Source: Alphaproteobacteria bacterium
GTDB taxonomy: Bacteria > Pseudomonadota > Alphaproteobacteria > CAAHEQ01 > UBA3637
Assembly: GCA_017467335.1 (NCBI GenBank)
Contig: JAFTSJ010000019.1
Span: 1-41,608 of the forward strand
Direction: 5' to 3'
DNA: 41,608 bases
Part shown: piece after piece, positions 1 through 7,676 of the stretch
How positions within the stretch are numbered: the stretch's first letter is position 1
How the letters are laid out: each line of letters begins with the position of its first letter
Notes under the pieces: generated by a model
Seen by the model: the letters and a program-made list of their open reading frames with translations, nothing else
Told to the model about the DNA's origin: nothing
Database searches by the model: none
Program-made: the position numbers and the translations under genes

Positions 1-636
1 CACATAAATAGAGATTTATATCAGCAAGAATGTGAAGCCTGCGGTCATCATGCATTCATCAATAAATACTGTGTTTACATAAATCCCGGTCAATCAGGTA
101 TATGCAACAATGATAGTCCGGATACAACCAAATGGTCGAATTATAAAGACGGTATCGGCGTCCTTTATCGGGATAATACAGGTGTTTGTCGTCGTTGTGA
201 TGATCAAAGTAATTCATATGCATCAACGCAAACAGAATGCGAAAGTTGTGTTGTGAATGGTGTTCAAATTCGCCGTTGGGTTGGAGGCAGTTGTATCTAT
301 GGCGGTTGTAGTGAAGGCGATACGTTTAGAACGCCGACAGGTTGCACCAGTTGTTCAACAAGTTCTGTTAAAGTGGAAACAACAGGACAAGATGCCGACT
401 TGCTTTGTAATGCGTGTCATCGGCGAATTATGACAGATGTGAATGAAACAAAATATTGCGTTCAAAAATGTGATTTGGATGAATGGCAAGATATTAACGG
501 CGACTGTTGGGGCGCAGAAACAGATGTCGGCAATAATGAAATCGGTACGGATGAATTATCGGCTCAATTATGCCGAAATGCATCACGAACACCCAATAAA
601 GATACCGCAACAGGAAAAGTTTATTGCCAACAATAA
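1..636 (+). CDS. Cysteine-rich CxxC-repeat protein, 5' truncated
   Basis: The frame is open from base 1, so the gene begins outside the window; a GTG at 253 is internal, not the start. The visible 211 residues hold about 19 cysteines, mostly as CxxC pairs. A loose repeat is visible: CEAC, CESC and CNAC are each followed 9 to 14 residues later by another Cys, and two of these units end in KYCV. Units one and three are about 125 residues apart. Closely spaced Cys pairs could bind metal or form disulfides in a secreted protein; which is unknown because the N-terminus is missing. No membrane segment is visible in this part. I do not recognise a named family. A hairpin terminator follows the stop. 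Confidence 0.75.
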   Translation, partial: HINRDLYQQECEACGHHAFINKYCVYINPGQSGICNNDSPDTTKWSNYKDGIGVLYRDNTGVCRRCDDQSNSYASTQTECESCVVNGVQIRRWVGGSCIYGGCSEGDTFRTPTGCTSCSTSSVKVETTGQDADLLCNACHRRIMTDVNETKYCVQKCDLDEWQDINGDCWGAETDVGNNEIGTDELSAQLCRNASRTPNKDTATGKVYCQQ

Positions 637-654
637 CAGTATTTGAGTATATAT

Positions 655-684
655 CAAAAAAGAAGCAAGTTTGCTTCTTTTTTG
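655..684. terminator. Bidirectional rho-independent terminator
   Basis: A 7-8 bp stem (AGAAGCA at 661-667 with TGCTTCT at 672-678) has an A-run on its left and a T-run on its right. It lies between the convergent Cys-rich gene and glk and should end transcription from both sides. Confidence 0.85.
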
Positions 685-707
685 GATATATAAATAATAT
701 TGCAATA

Positions 708-1970
708 TTAACGTGTACGACCTTTAGATCGTTTTTTGGTTTTTGTTCGCTTCGTTTTGATACGTTTCGGGTGAACTTCCTTATTTTGAGCATCTTTAAA
801 ACGTTCAATAGCTCGTTCAACTTTTTTCATATAAGGACGTACTTGGGGACAATTTGCTTCAATAAATGCCTGCATAATAGCTAATGACATCACAATATCA
901 TAATTGGCTTGTTTTTTTTCTTCTTCACTTTTTGTCGTTTCGATTAAGTGTTTAGAGCGAACAACAAGACCTAATGTTGCCATATCTCGATAGCATGAAG
1001 CACTAAATTGAACATTTTTCATGGCATCTGTCATACCGGCACGGTTGATAAATTGTTGTTTGAAATCTTCCGATTCTTCAAGCATTTGTAATACATATGG
1101 ACTGGACATCAAACCACCGCAAAAGAAAATATTTTGTGCTTTGGTTGTAGAGGCCATTGAACCGGTATGGGCTCCTAAATAAGCGTTAAAAAATTTGAAT
1201 GTTTTTAATGCAATAACATCTCCTCGGCTTGCCAATGTTTCAATTTCCTCTGATGTAACCCGTTGCGATTTTTGAGACGGAATAAAACCATCACGAAAAG
1301 CGTGATATACATTGGTAATTCCTGTTCCTGATACAATATGTTCCATAACGGGTTTTGTGCCTCTTTGCGCATAATATTCATTTAAAATGCGTAATAATTT
1401 ACGATTGTCTTCATTATCGGCATCATTTGAAAATTCAATATGGGGTAGGGTACTATGACCGGCTTCGGACGTGTAAATTGTTTGAGGATGTTTCCCGTTT
1501 TGCATAATTAAACAAGTTCCCAATCCTGTCCCCGGACCGATAATGACAACTTGTCCTTGTGAAAAATCAGATGAGTTTTCTTTTCTGAAAATGGGACGAT
1601 ATTGTTCCGGTGTTAATTCCCCTAATGCCCAGCCTTGTAAAGCAAAGTCATTTACCAAACGAATGTGTCTGAAAAAAGGAAATTGTGCTTTTAATTTTGG
1701 TGCACTGGCCTTCCATGGCGTATTAGTGGTTAAAACTTCTCCGTTATATTCATCAATATTTCCGGCAGCACCAATAACACAGAGAGTCGGTTGCTTGGAC
1801 TGTGTTGATAAGTAATAAGCGACAGCTTGTTCAAAAGAAGTAAATTGATCACATTTGTATTTGGCATCAAAATTTACTTTTTCCCCTTCGCCTTCGGTGT
1901 ATAATCCAAAACGAACGTTTGTTCCCCCTATATCACAGATTAACACAATTTGTTTTTGTTGATTTTGCAT
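708..1970 (-). CDS. glk: Glucokinase (Glk family)
   Basis: Phosphorylates glucose with ATP to glucose 6-phosphate in the cytoplasm. Family motifs are clear: phosphate-binding DIGGTN (13-18), the NTPW segment (83-86), the catalytic Asp in LVNDFA (about 106-110), the nucleotide loop GPGTGLG (145-151) and SEAGH (168-172). The protein has 420 residues against about 320 for E. coli Glk. The extra length is mainly at the C-terminus, which ends in a Lys/Arg-rich tail of about 30 residues. It starts 2 nt after the stop of the upstream gene, so the two are probably co-transcribed from the promoter near 2607-2636. Its product feeds Pgi, encoded at 33031-34632. The family call is firm; the job of the basic tail is unknown. 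Confidence 0.93.
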   Translation of the reverse strand: MQNQQKQIVLICDIGGTNVRFGLYTEGEGEKVNFDAKYKCDQFTSFEQAVAYYLSTQSKQPTLCVIGAAGNIDEYNGEVLTTNTPWKASAPKLKAQFPFFRHIRLVNDFALQGWALGELTPEQYRPIFRKENSSDFSQGQVVIIGPGTGLGTCLIMQNGKHPQTIYTSEAGHSTLPHIEFSNDADNEDNRKLLRILNEYYAQRGTKPVMEHIVSGTGITNVYHAFRDGFIPSQKSQRVTSEEIETLASRGDVIALKTFKFFNAYLGAHTGSMASTTKAQNIFFCGGLMSSPYVLQMLEESEDFKQQFINRAGMTDAMKNVQFSASCYRDMATLGLVVRSKHLIETTKSEEEKKQANYDIVMSLAIMQAFIEANCPQVRPYMKKVERAIERFKDAQNKEVHPKRIKTKRTKTKKRSKGRTR

Positions 1971-1972
1971 GA

Positions 1973-2581
1973 TTAGTCCTCTCTTTGTTGCAAGGCTTCT
2001 TGTATATATGAATTTGGTTTAGGCATACCTCGTGTAAATCGATACTGTATGCAGATTCTGTTAAGTTGCAAACGATCTTCATCTGTTGCTGCCAGATTTA
2101 AATGGGCGTTGTTTTGAGATGACAGACGAAATCCATCTGTTTTATAAGAAATAATTTGGGATAGGATGTGCATAAAAAACATAACATCGTGTTTATCAGT
2201 AAAAAGATGTGCTCCCGAAATATTACTTTGCGTTTGGATAAGGGCTTCTTTCCCGTCAAAAACAGCAATGGATTCGGCAAAATCCTGTAACGGTTCAACA
2301 AATTTTGAATCTGTCATTTGATATGCACAAACCTTGTATCCGTTTTTATCTAAAGAATCTTCCAGTTTTGATGCACGTAACGGAGATATGATATCGATGA
2401 GCCCGTTTTTGTCATGCGTGAAATTGATTAAGTCGGTTTCAAGTGATGTTTTATGAAACATTAAACCGGTCGCACGATGCAAAACCTGTTCCGTTAGAGA
2501 TGGCAGAAACAAAAAAATATGAGATTGAGCATTTCGCACACATTCTCTGAGTTTATGATAAAAACTACCAACAGATTGCAT
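1973..2581 (-). CDS. Unrecognised 202-residue protein, possibly PLD-like fold, upstream of glk
   Basis: The start is supported by an AAGGAGA ribosome binding site just upstream on the minus strand and by a good promoter beyond it. There is no signal peptide or clear membrane segment. The pattern resembles the PLD-like half of TrmB-type sugar regulators: a helix with AQSHIFLFLPS, a strand-like GYKVCAY, an AVFDGKEALI strand, then a TD-containing segment and a hydrophobic helix. This is only a resemblance. No HKD catalytic motif and no DNA-binding helix-turn-helix is visible. The 2-nt spacing to glk suggests a linked role, perhaps sensing or regulation. Function is unknown. Confidence 0.7.
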   Translation of the reverse strand: MQSVGSFYHKLRECVRNAQSHIFLFLPSLTEQVLHRATGLMFHKTSLETDLINFTHDKNGLIDIISPLRASKLEDSLDKNGYKVCAYQMTDSKFVEPLQDFAESIAVFDGKEALIQTQSNISGAHLFTDKHDVMFFMHILSQIISYKTDGFRLSSQNNAHLNLAATDEDRLQLNRICIQYRFTRGMPKPNSYIQEALQQRED

Positions 2582-2606
2582 AAAATCTCCTTATAAAAGT
2601 TTGTGC

Positions 2607-2636
2607 AGTATATCATATTTTCATGTATTGTGTCAA
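2607..2636 (-). promoter_or_regulatory. Sigma70-type promoter for the glk operon
   Basis: On the minus strand TTGACA (2631-2636) is followed after 18 nt by TATACT (2607-2612). It sits 26 nt upstream of the start codon at 2581, leaving room for the AAGGAGA site in the leader. Confidence 0.7.
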
Positions 2637-2704
2637 TGATTTTTTGTTTTTTGTCACTTGACGTTTATTTGAAACCGTTGTATCTTGCTTTAGAAAGGTT
2701 AAAA

Positions 2705-2995
2705 ATGATAACTCAAAAAGAAAAAGGAATTTATATCGCTGTTCGTGTTTCTCCGAATGCCAAGCGAAGCGGTATTGAGGGAATATGGCAGGAAAAAGCG
2801 TTTAAAATTGCTTTACGAGCTCCGGCCGTTGATGGAAAAGCCAATGAAGCCTTAATTGATTTCCTGTCGGAATTATTTCATTTGAAAAAACGACAAATCA
2901 ATATTGTATATGGTGAAACATCTCGTGAAAAAGTGATTTGCCTGAATGATGTTTCGTTAGATGCTGTTCAAAAAATTCTTCAGCCGTTCATGTGA
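2705..2995 (+). CDS. YggU/DUF167 family protein
   Basis: A small cytoplasmic protein of 96 residues, the usual size for DUF167 (YggU). The family core is visible: a VRVSPNAKR strand, ALRAPAVDGKANEALI, and a final VYGETSREKV strand. No enzymatic activity is established for the family. The frame is open further upstream, but the ATG at 2705 is preferred: it has AGAAAGG at 2692-2698 with good spacing, and the family begins at this point. It is a lone gene with a terminator about 35 nt downstream. Confidence 0.88.
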   Translation: MITQKEKGIYIAVRVSPNAKRSGIEGIWQEKAFKIALRAPAVDGKANEALIDFLSELFHLKKRQINIVYGETSREKVICLNDVSLDAVQKILQPFM

Positions 2996-3024
2996 AAACA
3001 AAAGGTAATGAAAATGAGTTGTAT

Positions 3025-3057
3025 AAAAAAAAGGCGTTTCATTGAAACGCCTTTTTC
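3025..3057. terminator. Bidirectional terminator between DUF167 gene and rpsA
   Basis: Stem GGCGTTTC (3033-3040) pairs with GAAACGCC (3044-3051) around a 3-nt loop. An A-run on the left and TTTTT on the right allow it to work on both strands. Confidence 0.88.
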
Positions 3058-3069
3058 GATTAGCCTTTC

Positions 3070-4773
3070 TTATTCGGCATCTGTTTTAGAAGATTTTTTT
3101 GTTTTTTTAGCTTTAGCTAAAGCATCTCCTAAAATATCACCCAAAGAAGCACCGGCATTTGTTGCGCCGAATTCTTCCATAGCGGCCTTTTCTTCTGCAA
3201 CTTCACGAGCTTTAATCGACAATGTCAATTTGCGTGTTTTTGCATCGAAAGAAGTGACTTTGGCATCAACCTTTTCACCGATAGCAAAACGTTCTGTTTT
3301 TTGTTCAGCACGGTCTTTTGCTAAATCAGTGCGTTTGATAAAGCCTTTGATTCCGTTTACTTCAACTTCAATACCGCCATCTTCGATTGCGGAAACGATA
3401 CCTGTAACGATTTCGCCTTTTTTGATGTTTTCAGAAGCTGTAGCCAACGGATCTTCCGTCAATTGTTTAATGCCGAGAGAAATACGTTCTTTTTCAACAT
3501 CAATATCTAAAATCTTTGCTTGAACAACCATTCCTTTTTTGTAATCTTTAATGGCTTCTTCGCTGGATTTTTCCCAAGATAAGTCTGATGTATGAATCAT
3601 ACCGTCAATATCATCGTTTAAGGCAACAAAAATACCAAATTCAATCATATTTTTGATTTCGCCTTCGATAACATCACCAATAGCATGTGTATCACCAAAA
3701 GCTTTCCATGGGTTTTCTTGAATTTGTTTCATACCCAATGAAATACGGCGTTTTGATTCATCAACATCCAAAACAATACCTTCAACTTCTTGACTTAAAG
3801 AAACGATTTTGCTTGGATGAACGTTTTTCTTTGTCCAGCTCATTTCTGAAACGTGGATTAAACCTTCAACGCCCGGAGCCAATTCAACAAATGCACCGTA
3901 GTCTGTGATATTGCTGATTTTGCCTTTGAATGAAGAATTTAACGGGAAACGTTCGTTGACACCAACCCACGGATCGCTGTCTAATTGTTTCATACCTAAT
4001 GAAATACGACCTGAATCCGTATTGAATTTGATGATTTGTACTTTAACCGGTTGACCGACTGTCAAAACTTCTGCCGGATTTGTAATGCGTTTCCATGAAA
4101 TATCTGTAACGTGTAATAAACCGTCAACACCACCCAAATCAATGAAGGCACCGTAATCAGTAATGTTTTTAACTGTTCCTTCAACAATTTGACCTTCTGA
4201 AAGATTTTTAATGATTTCAGAGCGTTGTTCAGCACGTGTTTCTTCTAAAACAGCACGGCGGGATACAACGATGTTTCCACGAACACGATCCATTTTTAAC
4301 AAAGCGAACGGTTGAGCAACACCCATTAACGGTGTAACGTCACGAATCGGACGAACATCAATTTGACTGCCCGGTAAGAATGCCGTTGCCCCATTTAAGT
4401 CAACAGTGAAACCACCTTTTACACGACCGAAGATTGTACCGATGACGTGTTCACCTTTTTCCATTGATTTTTCTAAATCACCCCATGCTTCTTCACGGCG
4501 TGCTTTTTCACGAGATAAAACAACGTTACCGTTTTTGTCTTCATAACGGTCAACATAAACGTCAACATCATCACCTAAATTTAAATTTTGAATGCCAAAT
4601 TCCGTAACAGGAATGCGTCCTTCTGATTTTAAACCGACATCAACAATAACCATATCGTCGTCAAAACCAACGATTTTACCAGAGATAACTTTACCTTGTA
4701 AAGAACCTTTTCCCATAAATTCGTCTAATAAAGCGCCGAAATCTTCTGTCGCTTGGTTTACTTGTGTATTCAT
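3070..4773 (-). CDS. rpsA: 30S ribosomal protein S1
   Basis: Binds mRNA on the small ribosomal subunit and helps translation start on structured or weak-SD messages. The 567-residue length matches alphaproteobacterial S1 with six S1 (OB-fold) domains. Several carry the typical DYGAF(V/I)(E/D)L ... G(L)(I/L)HV(S/T)(E/D)(M/I)SW core, for example about 205-235 and 290-320. It begins with the acidic N-terminal segment that docks to S2 (NTQVNQATEDFGALL). It lies 20 nt downstream of cmk, the common cmk-rpsA order, and has an AAGGAT binding site in the gap. The C-terminus ends in a lysine-rich stretch, as in relatives. Confidence 0.97.
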   Translation of the reverse strand: MNTQVNQATEDFGALLDEFMGKGSLQGKVISGKIVGFDDDMVIVDVGLKSEGRIPVTEFGIQNLNLGDDVDVYVDRYEDKNGNVVLSREKARREEAWGDLEKSMEKGEHVIGTIFGRVKGGFTVDLNGATAFLPGSQIDVRPIRDVTPLMGVAQPFALLKMDRVRGNIVVSRRAVLEETRAEQRSEIIKNLSEGQIVEGTVKNITDYGAFIDLGGVDGLLHVTDISWKRITNPAEVLTVGQPVKVQIIKFNTDSGRISLGMKQLDSDPWVGVNERFPLNSSFKGKISNITDYGAFVELAPGVEGLIHVSEMSWTKKNVHPSKIVSLSQEVEGIVLDVDESKRRISLGMKQIQENPWKAFGDTHAIGDVIEGEIKNMIEFGIFVALNDDIDGMIHTSDLSWEKSSEEAIKDYKKGMVVQAKILDIDVEKERISLGIKQLTEDPLATASENIKKGEIVTGIVSAIEDGGIEVEVNGIKGFIKRTDLAKDRAEQKTERFAIGEKVDAKVTSFDAKTRKLTLSIKAREVAEEKAAMEEFGATNAGASLGDILGDALAKAKKTKKSSKTDAE

Positions 4774-4793
4774 ATAAAATATCCTTAAAATAA

Positions 4794-5489
4794 TTAAAAT
4801 TGGCCACCCAAACGTGTTTGGGGGACTTTTTGGTTCCGCTCTTGAATAAAACAGACAACTTGAGCGTACACATCGTCTGCTGTTAAATCAGATGTATCCA
4901 AAATAAACGCATCATCAGCCGGTTTTAACGGGGCTGTTGTCCGTTCGCTATCTCGTTTATCACGAGCAAGAATATCTGATAAAACGTCCTCATATATAAC
5001 ACATAATCCTTTTAATTGCAACTCTTTAAATCGTCTTTCTGCACGAATTTCAGGCCGAGCCGTTAAAAAAATCTTATATTCGGCATCAGGACAAATAACC
5101 GTGCCAATGTCTCGACCGTCTAAAACTGCTCCTTGGGCAATAGCACCGTCTTTTTTAACAGGATTCTGTGCGAATCGGCGTTGAAATTCAAATAAGGCTT
5201 TGCGAACACCGGGAAATGCTGATACAATGGATGCCGCTTTTCCGTATTCTTCGGTTCGTATAACCGATTCGTCTTGCAGATGTAACATTTTTTCGCCGGA
5301 AAGGCTTTTTGCTATTTCAATGGCTTTGTTTTCATCATTGGGTGAAAAGCCATTTTTGAGTAATTCATAACCAACACCCCGATATAGGGCTCCGGTATCT
5401 AAATAAGCATAATCAAATACTTGTGCCAGTTTAGAACAAAGTGTTCCTTTGCCGGTTGCAGAACTGCCATCAATTGCAATAATACTCAT
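4794..5489 (-). CDS. cmk: Cytidylate kinase
   Basis: Transfers phosphate from ATP to CMP and dCMP in pyrimidine nucleotide recycling, in the cytoplasm. The P-loop is near the N-terminus as DGSSATGKGT (about 7-16). YLDTGALYRG follows as the nucleotide monophosphate site, then GRDIGTVICPDAEYKIFL and RDKRDSERTTAPLKPADDAFILDT, both Cmk signatures. Length 231 fits the family. It is the first gene of a cmk-rpsA pair. aroA, which often precedes cmk in alphaproteobacteria, is absent here: the next gene upstream is the divergent zinc-ribbon gene at 5591. Confidence 0.96.
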   Translation of the reverse strand: MSIIAIDGSSATGKGTLCSKLAQVFDYAYLDTGALYRGVGYELLKNGFSPNDENKAIEIAKSLSGEKMLHLQDESVIRTEEYGKAASIVSAFPGVRKALFEFQRRFAQNPVKKDGAIAQGAVLDGRDIGTVICPDAEYKIFLTARPEIRAERRFKELQLKGLCVIYEDVLSDILARDKRDSERTTAPLKPADDAFILDTSDLTADDVYAQVVCFIQERNQKVPQTRLGGQF

Positions 5490-5590
5490 ATCTGTTTTTT
5501 TTCCTCAAAGTGTGTAAATTTTTATTGACAATTTGAACATTACATGTAAAAGGCACAAATAACAAGTTTTTTTTTATTCGGAGGTTAAAT

Positions 5591-5956
5591 ATGGCAAAAG
5601 AAACATGGGGTTCAAAACGTAAATGCTTAAAATGTGGTGCATTTTTTTATGATATGAACAAAAAAACATTTGTTTGTCCGAAATGTAAAGAAAAATATAC
5701 CACTGCTTCATACGAAGAATCAAAGACAAAGCAGTTAATGAAGTTGGCGAAAAAAGCGGCACCTAAAATTGATGATGAAAATTTGGATGAAGAAGCATTA
5801 TTAAAAATGACGGAAGATGTTCCGTTAACGGATGAAGAATTAGGACCTGATGATTTGGAAATTTTAGATGATGAAGGTGATTTGTCTGATCATGACGGAT
5901 CTGAATTAACAGGTATGGTCGATCATTATGATGATGAGGAAAATAACGAGAGATAA
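5591..5956 (+). CDS. TIGR02300/FYDLN-acid family zinc-ribbon protein
   Basis: A small protein of 121 residues: a basic N-terminal half followed by a strongly acidic tail rich in Asp and Glu. The N-terminus matches the alphaproteobacterial FYDLN-acid family, with FFYDMNKK at the namesake position. Here the segment carries CLKC and CPKC pairs, so a zinc ribbon looks intact; as I recall, many family members have lost some of these Cys. No biochemical role is established. The start has a strong CGGAGGT site 5 nt upstream. It is divergent from cmk, the family's usual setting, and heads an operon whose next gene begins directly after its stop. Confidence 0.88.
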   Translation: MAKETWGSKRKCLKCGAFFYDMNKKTFVCPKCKEKYTTASYEESKTKQLMKLAKKAAPKIDDENLDEEALLKMTEDVPLTDEELGPDDLEILDDEGDLSDHDGSELTGMVDHYDDEENNER

Positions 5957-6532
5957 ATGACAAAACCGCAACAATCTTTTCATTCTTTAAAGGGGCAATT
6001 TTTGATTGCCATGCCCCAGATTGATGATTTGCGATTTGAAAAGGCGGTTATATATCTTTACGAACATACACCACAAGGGGCTGCCGGTATTGTTATTAAC
6101 AGACCGGCAGAACGTATGTCTTTTGTGGAAATTTTAAAACAATTGAAGATAAAACATGAACAATTGGTGTATGAACCGACAATCGTTTTAGGTGGACCGG
6201 ATAAATTTACAAACGGATTTATTTTGCATACATCTGATTATGAAGTTGAAGGTACACAACATATCAATCCGGATATTTGTTTGACGGCAACGCAAGATAT
6301 TTTATATGATATTTCGCAGGGAATCGGGCCGTCAAAAAGTTTGATTTCGCTTGGGTGTGCTACATGGATTAGCGGTCAATTGGAAGATGAAATCATGAGT
6401 AATGTTTGGTTAACGGCTCCGGCGGATAAAATGGTTATTTTTGATGTGCCGTTTTCTAAAAGATGGCATTTTGTTCTCAATAAAATGGGGATACAATCTC
6501 ATTTTTTATCAACTGAATGTGGAAAAGCCTAA
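5957..6532 (+). CDS. YqgE/AlgH family protein (DUF179)
   Basis: A cytoplasmic protein of 191 residues with the YqgE hallmarks: GQFLIAMPQIDD near the start, AAGIVINRPAE (about 37-47), VLGGPD (about 77-82), a SLGCATW turn and a C-terminal FDVPFSKRW. YqgE is widely conserved and often called a putative transcriptional regulator, but its function is not settled. Its ATG follows the previous stop without any gap, and its own stop overlaps the next start by one base, so translation is probably coupled along this operon. Confidence 0.93.
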   Translation: MTKPQQSFHSLKGQFLIAMPQIDDLRFEKAVIYLYEHTPQGAAGIVINRPAERMSFVEILKQLKIKHEQLVYEPTIVLGGPDKFTNGFILHTSDYEVEGTQHINPDICLTATQDILYDISQGIGPSKSLISLGCATWISGQLEDEIMSNVWLTAPADKMVIFDVPFSKRWHFVLNKMGIQSHFLSTECGKA

Positions 6533-7659
6533 TGATAAAAAAAAGGTATTTAGGAATAATTTTGTTGGGGTGTTTTATCGGTTGGATAGTTACGGTATCA
6601 GTATCCGCCGCTGAAAAAAAACCACTTATATCTGTTGTTATGCCGACATATAATCGGGTGGATTTATTACCTCGATCAATTGAATCTATTTTAAATCAAA
6701 CAGTCAAGGACTTTGAATTTGTAATTGTAGATGACGGTTCTACGGATAATTCGATTGAGTTGATTCAATCGTATCAGTCGAAAGATAAACGTATTCGCCT
6801 GATTCGCAATCAAAAAAATTGTGGAATTGCCTGTGCCAGAAATCGAGGAATGGACGCTGCTAAAGGTAAATATTTAGCTATTATGGACAGCGATGATTAT
6901 TCAGAGCCGAATCGATTGGAAAAATCATTGGCTTTTTTTAAAAAACATCCGGATTATGTTGCTGTAAACAGCGTGTATTATGAAATGGGACGGGAAGCGA
7001 AGGGTGTGAATAATTGGGTTCCTCCTCGTCGTTGGGAAATTATTTATCATTTTGCAAATTACTATACAAATTTAGCGATGTTTGATTTAGAATTTGTGCG
7101 ACAACACGGTATTCGATATGATGAAACACTTATTTCTGCCGAAGATTATGATTTTTGGTCTCGTTTATGGTTGGCTGGTGGTAAATTAGGTATGATTAAC
7201 GAACCTTTGTTAAGGTTACGCCGTCATGCTACTTATCCTAAAAAATATTATGACACAATACTTGAAATGCGAAAAGTTATTAGTGCCCGTTTGTTGGAAC
7301 GTTTTGGAATTTCGAAAGAAGAAGCATATCAAGGAAACAGATGTTATTTGATGGACAAAATGATACAGTCTAATCAAGAAAAACAAATTATCAATCAGTA
7401 TGCACTTGTTTTGACATTTAAAAAACAATGTACGGATGAAATATTGCCTGAAGGTACCCTATATATAAAGCATTTTGATTTTATTGATAATCTGTTTTGG
7501 GTTGATGAAAAACGATATGTTCGTGCCGAAAATAACGATGAATATACACTGATAGAAAAAACAAAAGATGTACTTGTTTTGCAAAATCCTCAAGGAAAAC
7601 AAGAACGGTATCATCGACAATCGGATAATTCGTGGGGATTGGTTGAAGATTTAAACTGA
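6532..7659 (+). CDS. Family 2 glycosyltransferase with N-terminal signal sequence
   Basis: The GT-A fold is clear: ISVVMPTYNR (33-42), VDDGSTD (66-72), a CARNRGMDAAKGKYLAIMDSDD segment ending in the metal-binding DSDD (119-122), and a later AEDYDFWSR motif at the usual acceptor-side position. The ATG at 6532 is preferred over one at 6517 because it overlaps the yqgE stop by one base. That start places a typical Sec signal (Lys-rich start, hydrophobic core, SVSA-A) directly before the catalytic domain. An exported GT2 enzyme would be unusual, since sugar nucleotides are cytoplasmic; the segment could instead be a membrane anchor. About 90 C-terminal residues form an extra domain I do not recognise. 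The sugar donor and acceptor are unknown. Confidence 0.85.
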   Translation: MIKKRYLGIILLGCFIGWIVTVSVSAAEKKPLISVVMPTYNRVDLLPRSIESILNQTVKDFEFVIVDDGSTDNSIELIQSYQSKDKRIRLIRNQKNCGIACARNRGMDAAKGKYLAIMDSDDYSEPNRLEKSLAFFKKHPDYVAVNSVYYEMGREAKGVNNWVPPRRWEIIYHFANYYTNLAMFDLEFVRQHGIRYDETLISAEDYDFWSRLWLAGGKLGMINEPLLRLRRHATYPKKYYDTILEMRKVISARLLERFGISKEEAYQGNRCYLMDKMIQSNQEKQIINQYALVLTFKKQCTDEILPEGTLYIKHFDFIDNLFWVDEKRYVRAENNDEYTLIEKTKDVLVLQNPQGKQERYHRQSDNSWGLVEDLN

Positions 7660-7676
7660 ATGTGAACGGAGGCTTT

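Noticed and set aside
494-884. Open frames on both strands around the first terminator
   Set aside because: They cross the terminator and overlap the Cys-rich gene or glk in other frames, with low-complexity products.
2603-2704. Upstream extension of the DUF167 gene
   Set aside because: No binding site at the upstream start; family alignment and AGAAAGG support 2705.
3008-3523. 171-codon open frame on the plus strand
   Set aside because: It runs antisense through rpsA and through the terminator hairpin; the rpsA protein is unmistakable on the other strand.
5540-5549. TTACATGTAA palindrome between cmk and the zinc-ribbon gene
   Set aside because: A 10-bp palindrome in AT-rich DNA is expected by chance, and no second copy was noticed.
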